This document shows, piece by piece, positions 34,889 to 41,935 of a DNA stretch of 64,000 nucleotides (its first letter is position 1; the number at the start of each line of letters is the position of its first letter). The position numbers and the translations under genes were made by a program. The stretch spans positions 4,898,001-4,962,000 of the forward strand of contig NZ_CP160205.1 of assembly GCF_041080815.1 (NCBI RefSeq). Reading direction: 5' to 3'. The notes beneath the pieces were generated by a model. That model was not told the origin of the DNA and ran no database searches. It was given only the letters and a program-made list of their open reading frames with translations. Source of the DNA: Mucilaginibacter yixingensis. Its GTDB lineage: Bacteria; Bacteroidota; Bacteroidia; Sphingobacteriales; Sphingobacteriaceae.

Positions 34889-35674
34889 ATGAAAAGAAAA
34901 CTACCACAGCTATTTGTACTTGCAGGTTTATCGTTGATTTTGGGCGCGTGCTCAAAAGTTTATTCGCCTGCGCTGTATCACCAGGATATTGCCTACATGC
35001 CCAAGCCCACATCGTGGGACGAAAAAAAATCGGCCACCTATATTTCCGGCGGCGGCAACTTTTATACCAACCCTAATTTTAATGACGGCCTGGTGAGCGG
35101 ACAGGTTAACCTGAGCGAAGGCCATGTGTTTAACGGCGCCAATGTGGCTTACGGGGCGTTTGGTGTGTTTGGCGATTACAGCAGCAATAACAATAATTCA
35201 TCGAATAACAACAGCAGTACCAGTACCGATCGTTTTTTCGGTGCGGTTGGTGGCCGGTTTTCGGCAAACGCGTTTGTTCATAACGACAGGGTTGATTTTC
35301 GTTTTATTGGCGTAGAAGCTGTTTACAGTCATGAGTTTGGCAGCTATGCAGATTTCCGGAAGTCGTACGCCATGCTTTCGCCAGATAATTATGTAGATAC
35401 GCGTACCGATCTGTTCAGCGCCGGGTTGACTACCGAAGTCATCTTCCATAACCAAAACAACAAACACTTCCAACACGGCATACGTGGCTACCTGGGCTTT
35501 ACTGCCGGGCACAACCCGCTTAATGACACTTACTACAGAAACGACAATGAGTTTGCCGCAAAGGCGTTTAGAACCATCTACCCCAAGGCAAGCTACTACA
35601 TGAAGATCAATGATTTTTTTGGCACGATAGAGGTAGGCAGTGCATTTATGTTCAGGTTTGGTTATAGCTTTTAG
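34889..35674 (+). CDS. Hypothetical lipoprotein
   Basis: 261 residues. Signal MKRKLPQLFVLAGLSLILGAC with lipobox Cys21. The body is rich in Gly, Tyr, Phe and Asn, with alternating-strand character (YISGGGNFYTNPNFNDG, AYGAFGVFGDYS). A low-complexity Asn/Ser run lies at about 99-111. The ending, SAFMFRFGYSF with terminal Phe, resembles outer-membrane beta-barrels. It may be an outer-membrane barrel-like lipoprotein, but the family is not recognised. Convergent with the exonuclease gene, 16 bases apart. Confidence 0.75.
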   Translation: MKRKLPQLFVLAGLSLILGACSKVYSPALYHQDIAYMPKPTSWDEKKSATYISGGGNFYTNPNFNDGLVSGQVNLSEGHVFNGANVAYGAFGVFGDYSSNNNNSSNNNSSTSTDRFFGAVGGRFSANAFVHNDRVDFRFIGVEAVYSHEFGSYADFRKSYAMLSPDNYVDTRTDLFSAGLTTEVIFHNQNNKHFQHGIRGYLGFTAGHNPLNDTYYRNDNEFAAKAFRTIYPKASYYMKINDFFGTIEVGSAFMFRFGYSF

Positions 35675-35690
35675 GTAGTCGCGCGCCTGC

Positions 35691-36713
35691 TCAAACCGCA
35701 TCATCGGCGCTACCGGGTTCTTCTTCCTCATTGCCATACAGGGTATGCACCTCGTGCGCGTCAAACCCAATCTCGTTTAAATAGCGGGCAAAGGTGGCGG
35801 TGTAGCCATGGGTAAGGTATACCCTTTCGCAGCCGGTGGCATCAATGGCACTGATCAGGCCGTCCCAGTCGGCATGATCAGACAGCACAAAACCACGGTC
35901 TGCCGCGCGCCGACGCTTAGCCCCGCGAATGGCCATCCAGCCGGAGCAATAGCCAAAACTATAAGGCCCGAATTTGCGCATCCATGGCGTGCCTACGGCA
36001 GATGGCGGGGCGATGATGATACCTTTTCGCACCAGCTCTTTTGAAATCTCCGGAGTAATGCGTTCTGTCGGATGCAAACTGACGCCATTTTTGCGTAGCG
36101 CCTGATTAGTGTTCTCAATAACACCATGAGTATAAACCGTACCGTTAAACAGGTCAAGGTTCTGCAAAATACGTTGCGCCTTGCCCAGCGAGTAACCCAC
36201 AATAACCGTTGCCAGGTCATTATCCAGGTTATGGCGCCACCAGTTGTTCATCTCTTCAAACACCTGTAGTTGCGGTTTCCATTTGTAAACGGGCATCCCG
36301 AAGGTACACTCAGAAATAAAGTGATGGCAGCGTACAGGCTCGAACGGTGTGCAAACGCCATCATCCTCCACCTTATAATCGCCGGATACCACCCAGATCT
36401 CCCCCTCGCACTCCAGGCGTACCTGCGCCGAACCGATAACATGCCCTGCCGGAAACAGGGTGATGGCGATGCCGTTGCGATTCAATGTTTCGCCGTATTC
36501 CACCGTTTGCAGGTTAATTTCACCCAGCCGATAATATAACACCTCGCGGGAGAGATGATGTGCCAGGTAATGCTTGTGCCCCCAATAAGCGTGGTCTGCA
36601 TGAGCATGGGTAATCACAGCATAGTCTACCGGTTTCCATGGATCGATGTAAAAATCGCCTTTGGGGCAGTAAATGCCGCGGTCTGTAAACTCAAGCAACG
36701 GTTTGCGGGGCAT
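35691..36713 (-). CDS. Ligase-associated DNA exonuclease (MBL fold)
   Basis: 340 residues. The start at 36713 gives MPRKPLLEFTDRGIYCPKGDFYIDPWKP, the usual family start; an earlier start would only add 13 unconserved residues. THAHADHAYWGH is the metal-binding HxHxDH, and further motifs are AGHVIGSAQVRLE, VSGDYKVEDD and DHADWDGL. It belongs to the SNM1/CPSF-like nuclease group that usually lies next to an ATP-dependent DNA ligase and a DEXH helicase in a repair cluster. Neither is present here. Predicted cytoplasmic DNA exonuclease. Confidence 0.93.
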   Translation of the reverse strand: MPRKPLLEFTDRGIYCPKGDFYIDPWKPVDYAVITHAHADHAYWGHKHYLAHHLSREVLYYRLGEINLQTVEYGETLNRNGIAITLFPAGHVIGSAQVRLECEGEIWVVSGDYKVEDDGVCTPFEPVRCHHFISECTFGMPVYKWKPQLQVFEEMNNWWRHNLDNDLATVIVGYSLGKAQRILQNLDLFNGTVYTHGVIENTNQALRKNGVSLHPTERITPEISKELVRKGIIIAPPSAVGTPWMRKFGPYSFGYCSGWMAIRGAKRRRAADRGFVLSDHADWDGLISAIDATGCERVYLTHGYTATFARYLNEIGFDAHEVHTLYGNEEEEPGSADDAV

Positions 36714-36842
36714 AGAATGTCTTTTGTTAATAGACAACGGCAATAGCGGCAATTGGTTTTGATGGGATACTTCCCGCGCCTATCTCAATCATTTTTAATA
36801 ACTTGCCTGTAACAACCCCTGATTATAACCCTCTAAAAGACT

Positions 36843-37181
36843 ATGATCAAGCTGGTAAAGAACAATTTCGAACTGATATTTTGGGTAGCGGCCCTCACCT
36901 CGCTGGCTTTTACCAACCCGACACAAACGCACTTTGTGCTGTGTCCGCTACGCTTAATGGGCTTTACCTGGTGTCCGGGTTGCGGTCTGGGGCATTCTAT
37001 TGCCTTTTTGCTTCATGGAGACGTAAAGGCATTGCTGCATGCACATTGGATAGGCATACCGGCTTTGTTGATATTGATGCACCGTATTGTTGTGTTATTT
37101 AGGCGTGCAATAAAAGCCCAACAACCGGTAGATGAAAACGCGGCATTTTCACCGACAGCAAACCGCCGTTTACCGATTTAA
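36843..37181 (+). CDS. DUF2752 membrane protein
   Basis: 112 residues. The conserved DUF2752 core CPLRLMGFTWCPGCGLGHSI has the CPxCG-type Cys motif, followed by a Leu-rich LLHGDVKALLHAH helix. Two membrane helices (about 10-27, and 65-85) surround it. The family is a small integral membrane protein of unknown role, often encoded beside a TM2-domain gene, as here 98 bases downstream. The ATG at 36843 gives the family start. Confidence 0.88.
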   Translation: MIKLVKNNFELIFWVAALTSLAFTNPTQTHFVLCPLRLMGFTWCPGCGLGHSIAFLLHGDVKALLHAHWIGIPALLILMHRIVVLFRRAIKAQQPVDENAAFSPTANRRLPI

Positions 37182-37279
37182 TGCTTTGCCCCGCCTAATT
37201 ACCATAGGGCAAAAGCCAATGCCAGCGTAATTTTATCTCAGTTTTTAAACAATCACTCATTAAATCAATACCAAATAAA

Positions 37280-37651
37280 ATGGACTTTTATCAAAATGCA
37301 TACATGAATCTGCCAGGCGTATCTGCCGAAGAATTAGGTTTCTTAAAACAAGCCACCAACGGGCTGGATGAAAATCAGCTAAAAAGCTTCTTTGTGGTAT
37401 ATTCTACCAAAAGAAAAAACCCTAATGACATCCTGTTATTGGCCGTTATTGGGTTCTTTGGATTTGCCGGTATTCACCGCTTTGTAATGGGTCAGGTAGG
37501 CATGGGCATCCTATTCTTCTTCACCGGCGGTTTGTGTTGTATTGGTACCATAGTAGATGTCATCAACTATAAAACACTCACATTTGAGTATAATCAAAAA
37601 ATGGCTTACGAGGCATTTAACATCGTTAAAATTGGCGGTCAGTTTTATTAA
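37280..37651 (+). CDS. TM2 domain-containing protein
   Basis: 123 residues. A cytoplasmic N-terminal region is followed by the TM2 domain from about residue 50: a helix NDILLLAVIGFFGFAGIHRFVMG, a turn, and then VGMGILFFFTGGLCCIGTIVDVINY. The GIHRF and IVD motifs are diagnostic. TM2 proteins span the membrane twice; function is unknown. Paired with the DUF2752 gene before it. A strong terminator follows 30 bases later. Confidence 0.9.
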   Translation: MDFYQNAYMNLPGVSAEELGFLKQATNGLDENQLKSFFVVYSTKRKNPNDILLLAVIGFFGFAGIHRFVMGQVGMGILFFFTGGLCCIGTIVDVINYKTLTFEYNQKMAYEAFNIVKIGGQFY

Positions 37652-37680
37652 TCAACGTCAACTCCATCATATATCATAAG

Positions 37681-37709
37681 AACGGCGGACTATGCAGTCC
37701 GCCGTTTTT
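37681..37709 (+). terminator. Terminator after the TM2 gene
   Basis: AACGGCGGACT (37681-37691) pairs perfectly with AGTCCGCCGTT (37696-37706) over an ATGC loop, followed by TTT. Confidence 0.9.
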
Positions 37710-37741
37710 GGTTTTCAACGACATCATCCTTAACCCAACCT

Positions 37742-37899
37742 TGTCATTTCGATGAGCACGAGCAAGGGTTAAGTGTGAGCGCGCAAGAGAAATCTTGTAA
37801 GAGCGACACAGTGATTGACAAGCAAAGCCACTATGCAATCGTATAAGATTTCTCGTCGCCCTTTGCTCATTCCCCCGCTTCGCTCGCTCGAAATGACAT
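37742..37899. repeat. Palindromic repeat with GTCAT ends, copy 4
   Basis: The arms TGTCATTTCGA and TCGAAATGACA bracket 136 bases. Inner pairs include AGAGAAATCTTGTA and TATAAGATTTCTC. It fills the 319-base gap between the TM2 gene and the isochorismatase-like gene, together with two terminator hairpins; no gene is present there. Confidence 0.8.
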
Positions 37900-37905
37900 T
37901 AGAGT

Positions 37906-37951
37906 CAATAAAGGCCAAGGCGATCTGATCAGATCGCCTTGGCCTTTATTG
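37906..37951. terminator. 46-base perfect palindrome, terminator of the isochorismatase gene
   Basis: Two 23-base arms (37906-37928 and 37929-37951) are exact reverse complements without a spacer. It lies 19 bases after the minus-strand stop and probably ends that transcript. A true Rho-independent terminator would need a longer T-run than is visible, so the assignment is likely but not certain. Confidence 0.7.
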
Positions 37952-37970
37952 ATTTTTGGAGAAAAACCGT

Positions 37971-38540
37971 TTAGACTCCCAGCTTAGCCAGCACATCCGC
38001 AGTAACGCCAACCTCACCCATCCGCGGGAAGATGATTTTGGTGCTATGCTCATGAGCCGACGGTACCATGTCGGTCATTACGTCCGTAACAAAGGTGAGG
38101 TTATAACCCAGTTCATAAGCCTGGCGGGCAGTGCCCTCAACGCCTATACTGGTAGCAATGCCGCCCAACACAATACCGGTAACGCCCAGTTGTTGCAGAT
38201 GGCTATGCAGTTCTGTTTGCCAGAACGCGCCCCATGAGTGTTTGGTAATCACCGTATCGCCGGCTTGTATGCCTGCCTCTTCGGTAATTTGCAGCATTTC
38301 TGCGGGGATGGGTCCAGGGTTATTGGGGCCCGAGTCTTTACGTGTTTTTGGCCAGCGCGCATCGCCAGGGTCAACATTAATAAATACAATTGGCTGGCCT
38401 GCCGCGCGAAACGCAGCTACCAGTTGGTTAGCATTGCCAAGCACGCCGCCAATAGCCGCTGCCAGCGCCGGGTAGCCAACAATGCCTTTCTGCAGGTCTA
38501 CTAAAACCAATGCAGTTTTTGGATCAAGTGATGTTATCAT
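37971..38540 (-). CDS. Isochorismatase-family hydrolase
   Basis: 189 residues with the isochorismatase fold. Asp15 in ALVLVDLQKG and Lys100 in VITKHSWGAF are the conserved catalytic pair. The position of the nucleophile Cys of nicotinamidase-type members is Gly133, in GIATSIGVEGTARQA. True isochorismatases such as EntB and PhzD also lack this Cys, so the protein may follow that mechanism. The cis-peptide GGIAT is kept. Substrate unknown. No siderophore or menaquinone gene is nearby. Cytoplasmic; monocistronic. Confidence 0.88.
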   Translation of the reverse strand: MITSLDPKTALVLVDLQKGIVGYPALAAAIGGVLGNANQLVAAFRAAGQPIVFINVDPGDARWPKTRKDSGPNNPGPIPAEMLQITEEAGIQAGDTVITKHSWGAFWQTELHSHLQQLGVTGIVLGGIATSIGVEGTARQAYELGYNLTFVTDVMTDMVPSAHEHSTKIIFPRMGEVGVTADVLAKLGV

Positions 38541-38546
38541 AGGGTT

Positions 38547-38640
38547 TTACCTCTCCTAAATCCTCTCCAAGGAGAGGACTTTTATGTATGTGATGTATAA
38601 ATGTTCTGCTTTGTCCCCCCTTCAGGGGGTTAGAGGGCTT
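38547..38640. repeat. Pair of pyrimidine-rich palindromic repeats
   Basis: CCTCTCCTAAATCCTCTCC paired with GGAGAGG at 38547-38579, then CCCCCCTTCAGGGGG at 38613-38627. They fill the gap between the MFS gene stop and the isochorismatase start, and the second hairpin could end the MFS transcript. Confidence 0.6.
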
Positions 38641-39898
38641 AAGGCGCCACCGCTTGTGCCGGCGCTTGTTCCAGTATTTTTTGCTGTTTCTTTTTCAGGT
38701 TGCTCTTTCTCAAAAACCTGAAGTGCAGGAGGCCGGTAAGCAAGGCCACGCAGCCCTCGGCCAGCACTGTGTTTTGTACACCTATCCGTTGAGACACGGC
38801 ACCGATAATCAAGCCGCCCAGTGGTTGCATTCCAAAGAAGGCCATGGCATAAAAGCTGATCACCCGTCCGCGCATTTCTTGCGATACCGTAGTTTGGATC
38901 AGCGTATTACTGATCGTGATCTGCGACATCATACCGAAACCAGCCATTACCGAGAAGAATAGCGCCAATGGGTAACTATGCTCATGAGAGAATAGCGCCA
39001 ACCCAGCACCAAATACGAGTGTATTGATGGCCAATATCTTCTTTAAATTACGTCCCGGCTTGAGGGATGCCAAGAAAATAGCCCCAGAAAATGCCCCCAG
39101 GCCAATCACGCTATCAATCACCCCAAAGGTGGATGCCGTACCGTGAAAAATATCTTTGGCATAAACTGGGATCAGCGTACTGTAGGGCAACACCAGCAAA
39201 CTCATCACGCCCAGCATCACTATAATAAAATTGATAGACGGCGTATTTTTCAGGTAGTGGAATCCTTCTTTAAGATCGGTAAATGCATTTTTATTGTGTG
39301 GCTTGGCCTCATATTTAGGCAGGCGCATCAGCAACAAAGAACCTATAACTGCAATAAAGCTTACCGCGTTCAGTCCGAAACAAAAAACATCGCCAAATTT
39401 TTCTATGATCAACCCGGCAATGCCTGGGCCAATTAATCGCGATAAATTCACCATTGATGAGTTAAGAGCCAGTGCGTTGGGCAGATCAGACTTATCATGA
39501 ATCATCTCATAAACCAATGATTGGCGCGCGGGCACATCAAACGCATTAATCAAACCCAGCAGCACGCTCAGCGCCTGTATTTCCCAAATGTTATAATGCC
39601 TGAAAAAGATGAGCAGCGTTAACAACACCGCCTGCACCAGCGATGCAATTTGCGTAGCCAGCAGCAACCGGAAACGGTTATACCGGTCTGCCGCCACACC
39701 ACCAATAAAAGAGAACAGAAACGACGGGAACATACTGGCAAACAGCGTTAAACCCAGCATAAATTTAGAGTGCGTCAATTCGTACACCACCCAACTCACC
39801 GCTGTTTTTTGCATCCACGTACCAATAAGCGATACGGACTGCCCGAAGAAATATAAACGGTAATTGCGGCTTCTAAAGGCCCTGAATGTTGTGATCAT
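38639..39898 (-). CDS. MFS transporter
   Basis: 419 residues with 12 predicted helices, of the MFS_3 type (EntS/Tet(V)-like). The start is placed at 39898, giving MITTFRAFRSRNYRLYFFGQSVSLIGTWMQ, typical of this group. The longer open frame to 39952 only adds residues translated from a palindromic repeat (SSPLGRLGG). Conserved blocks are GGVAADRYNRFRLLLATQ (the loop 2-3 motif) and LINAFDVPARQSLV. Expected role is drug or siderophore efflux. A marR gene lies 103 bases upstream on the same strand and probably regulates it. Confidence 0.9.
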   Translation of the reverse strand: MITTFRAFRSRNYRLYFFGQSVSLIGTWMQKTAVSWVVYELTHSKFMLGLTLFASMFPSFLFSFIGGVAADRYNRFRLLLATQIASLVQAVLLTLLIFFRHYNIWEIQALSVLLGLINAFDVPARQSLVYEMIHDKSDLPNALALNSSMVNLSRLIGPGIAGLIIEKFGDVFCFGLNAVSFIAVIGSLLLMRLPKYEAKPHNKNAFTDLKEGFHYLKNTPSINFIIVMLGVMSLLVLPYSTLIPVYAKDIFHGTASTFGVIDSVIGLGAFSGAIFLASLKPGRNLKKILAINTLVFGAGLALFSHEHSYPLALFFSVMAGFGMMSQITISNTLIQTTVSQEMRGRVISFYAMAFFGMQPLGGLIIGAVSQRIGVQNTVLAEGCVALLTGLLHFRFLRKSNLKKKQQKILEQAPAQAVAP

Positions 39899-40015
39899 CA
39901 CCCCTCCTAACCTCCCCAAAGGGGAGGAATTCTTAATATTTTTATATTCCAAACTTTCTCTAACTGGCCCTTCTTCCTAATATTCCTCCCCTTTGGGGAG
40001 GTTAGGAGGGGTCAA
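39898..40015. repeat. Flanking pair of CCCCTCC/GGGGAGG repeats between marR and MFS genes
   Basis: CCCCTCCTAACCTCCCC then AAAGGGGAGG (39901-39928), and CCTCCCCTTTGGGGAGGTTAGGAGGGG at 39985-40012. The outer arms are reverse complements, so the 50-base spacer is enclosed by two inverted units. The second overlaps the marR 3' end, and the first overlaps the apparent N-terminal extension of the MFS frame. Confidence 0.7.
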
Positions 40016-40445
40016 AATCAACCAACCGGCTTAGCGGACCAATAGCTTTCCTCAACACTTCCTGCTCATCGGGTGTGCATACCTGCTCCATGGCTTTCAG
40101 TAACCATTCTTCGCGCTCATGACGCACCTGGTTAATCAGTTCGGTGCCGTAATCGGTAAGCGAGATCAGCACCTTACGCTTATCTTGCGTTGACAGCGTG
40201 CGGTTAATAACCCCCATCTCCAAGAGTTGCCCCAACAGTTGCGACATAGATTGCGTGGTGATCTTCTCGGCCGCTGCCAGCTCTGTAGGCAGCATCGTAC
40301 CATGCTGATCCAACTGCGCAATAACCGAGCGTGCGGTGAGCGACAGCTTCGCCCCCGTTGCCGATTTTTTGCGGAGTTTCTTGGTCAGCCGTGTTACTAC
40401 GGTGCGCAAATCAGTGGCCAGATGCCGGGTTTCTTGTTGATTCAT
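40002..40445 (-). CDS. MarR family transcriptional regulator
   Basis: 147 residues, winged helix-turn-helix. Visible blocks are ARSVIAQLDQHGTMLPTELAAAEKITTQSMSQLLGQLLEMGVINR (helices and recognition helix), then the wing TLSTQDKRKVLISLTDYG. MarR dimers bind short palindromes and respond to small molecules. The MFS efflux gene follows on the same strand. A TTGTAAG/CTTACAA palindrome 17 bases upstream is a candidate operator. The C-terminal codons run into a palindromic repeat (GPLSRLVDFDPS), so the tail may be altered. Confidence 0.93.
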   Translation of the reverse strand: MNQQETRHLATDLRTVVTRLTKKLRKKSATGAKLSLTARSVIAQLDQHGTMLPTELAAAEKITTQSMSQLLGQLLEMGVINRTLSTQDKRKVLISLTDYGTELINQVRHEREEWLLKAMEQVCTPDEQEVLRKAIGPLSRLVDFDPS

Positions 40446-40461
40446 TATTAATCAGCTAAAC

Positions 40462-40480
40462 TTGTAAGTTTACCTTACAA
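40462..40480. promoter_or_regulatory. Candidate MarR operator palindrome
   Basis: TTGTAAG (40462-40468), 5 bases, then CTTACAA (40474-40480), a perfect inverted repeat of 19 bases in all. It lies 17 bases upstream of the marR ATG and overlaps the position expected for the promoter, next to GATATTTG. That is the usual layout for autoregulated marR-efflux pairs. Confidence 0.6.
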
Positions 40481-40566
40481 ATATCGTGCTTCTTTTGTTA
40501 ACCGAAAGTAATTTTGAAATGAAGATTTAACTTAACTTGAAGCGCCGGAAAGAAAACTAGTCCAGA

Positions 40567-40974
40567 ATGATCATCGACATTAAAGAAACCAAAGACGTTA
40601 AGCAGGAAGATATCATTGCTATCTACAGGGCCAACCATTGGTCGTCTGCAGAGAAGCCCGAATTGTTATACCAAGCGCTGCTTAACTCCCACTCTTTCAT
40701 CACCGCTTGGGATAGCGGTCGTTTGATTGGCTTGGGTAATGCGCTTTCAGACGGATACCTGGTGGTTTATTATCCGCACCTTATTGTTCATCCAGACTAC
40801 CAGGGCCGGGGCGTAGGCAAAATGATCTTGGCGAAGTTTCAGGAGAAATACAATAGCTTTCATCAGCAGATATTGGTTGCCGATGGCAAGGCCATAGATT
40901 TTTATAGCAAATGCGGCTTTGAACCGGCCGGGCAAACCCAGTCCATGTGGATTTATAAAGGCAACGATCACTAA
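40567..40974 (+). CDS. GNAT family N-acetyltransferase
   Basis: 135 residues. The acetyl-CoA-binding motif A is LIVHPDYQGRGVGKMILAKFQ, with the Gly-rich R-G-x-G-K turn, and the C-terminal AIDFYSKCGFEPAG is the usual closing motif. N-terminal helices and strand precede it. Acceptor unknown. Cytoplasmic. It converges on the methyltransferase gene with a 10-base gap. It is divergent from marR; a shared upstream region includes the candidate operator, so control by the regulator is possible. Confidence 0.92.
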   Translation: MIIDIKETKDVKQEDIIAIYRANHWSSAEKPELLYQALLNSHSFITAWDSGRLIGLGNALSDGYLVVYYPHLIVHPDYQGRGVGKMILAKFQEKYNSFHQQILVADGKAIDFYSKCGFEPAGQTQSMWIYKGNDH

Positions 40975-40984
40975 GACGCCAAAC

Positions 40985-41605
40985 TCAGGCCACCCACTGC
41001 GTGTGCTTTTGCTGTCTGCCTTGTTTAGGCATAGCTATGGCAAACTTAAAGCGATAATTATAACCGGGCACGGGCAGCTCAAAAACTTCTTTATCAAACA
41101 GGTTGCCCAATGCGTCTACATACACTGGATTGTTGTATATAATGAGCGGACGGCCGGGCATGCTTAATATCCGTTTACCAAACTCCTCCATCATGGCCTC
41201 TTTAAACGGATGATAAAGGTAAAAGATGGTAGCATCAGTAGGGAAATCATCAAAGATATTGCCGCAGCGGATATCGACATTCTGATGGCGACTCAGCCGT
41301 TCGCGTGTTTTCAGGCCTACTTTTACATTTATTTCATAACCTATCATGCGGTTGGTATAGCCATGATATAACAGATAATTAAACACCCTGCCTTTGCCGC
41401 AGCCAACATCAACTATCACGTCATCCGAAGCGAGGGTGATCCTTTTAGAAAAAATCTGATCCAATTCCTCGTAATTGGTGCTTACGGTTTTGAGTATGTT
41501 ATGGCTATCAATGCTGGGGATTTGTCCGGCCAGGAAGGTGCCCTGGGTTGCCAGATCTATTTTCAGCCTGTTTAATTGTCTTTTCAGGTAGTTAAAAGTA
41601 TTCAT
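40985..41605 (-). CDS. Class I SAM-dependent methyltransferase-like protein
   Basis: 206 residues. An N-terminal helical region is followed by the SAM-binding motif DVGCGKGRVFNYLLYHG (motif I), an acidic residue in MIGYEINVK (motif II), and FPTDATIFYLYHPF (motif IV region). The fold is class I, and its substrate is not clear. DVGCGKGRV is typical of SAM binding, and the following NPV.VDALG matches the small-molecule members. A hairpin with 13-base arms touches its start codon. Cytoplasmic, monocistronic. Confidence 0.82.
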   Translation of the reverse strand: MNTFNYLKRQLNRLKIDLATQGTFLAGQIPSIDSHNILKTVSTNYEELDQIFSKRITLASDDVIVDVGCGKGRVFNYLLYHGYTNRMIGYEINVKVGLKTRERLSRHQNVDIRCGNIFDDFPTDATIFYLYHPFKEAMMEEFGKRILSMPGRPLIIYNNPVYVDALGNLFDKEVFELPVPGYNYRFKFAIAMPKQGRQQKHTQWVA

Positions 41606-41606
41606 A

Positions 41607-41654
41607 AGTAACGCCTGCTTTCAGTTGAAACCTAATAGAATAGCAGGCGTTACT
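41607..41654 (-). promoter_or_regulatory. Hairpin in the methyltransferase leader
   Basis: AGTAACGCCTGCT (41607-41619) pairs exactly with AGCAGGCGTTACT (41642-41654) around a 22-base loop. Its edge is 1 base from the ATG, so translation or transcript stability could be affected. A T-rich run on the plus strand also fits a terminator for leftward-blocking, but no plus-strand gene is read towards it. Confidence 0.5.
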
Positions 41655-41803
41655 CGTTTTTGTTTTAACTTTTGGTAAACAATTTTAGAACAATTTAAGT
41701 TTGTCGACTTTCATTTTCAGAAAAAAGAGGCTGGTTTATTACGATAACACATATCCCCCGTTCAAGCGCTGACACATGAACGGATATAAGGAAGAAAATC
41801 CAA

Positions 41804-41890
41804 TATGTCATACTGAGGGACGAAGCATCTCGAAGAACTATCCCGGCAGCTTGCCCCCAGAGATACTTCGCTGTCGCTCGGTATGACATA
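41804..41890. repeat. Palindromic repeat with GTCAT ends, copy 5
   Basis: TATGTCATACTGAG and CTCGGTATGACATA (41877-41890) are near-perfect inverted arms, with an inner pair GAAGCATCTC and GAGATACTTC. This copy is the shorter variant of 87 bases. It lies in the gap upstream of the nif3-like gene. Confidence 0.8.
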
Positions 41891-41935
41891 AATGCAGAGA
41901 TTGGCTTTCTACAACTAATCACTAAATTTATCAGC

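Larger units (their letters stand above)
41606..41935. other. Intergenic region with hairpin and one GTCAT repeat
   Basis: 330 bases between the divergent methyltransferase and nif3-like genes. It holds the 13-base-arm hairpin at 41607-41654 and the palindromic repeat at 41804-41890. No gene or RNA gene was recognised in it. Confidence 0.6.

Noticed and set aside
39898..40015. Closely spaced repeats that might suggest a CRISPR array
   Set aside because: The repeats are inverted, not direct, with a single spacer, and belong to a dispersed family. No cas genes are present.
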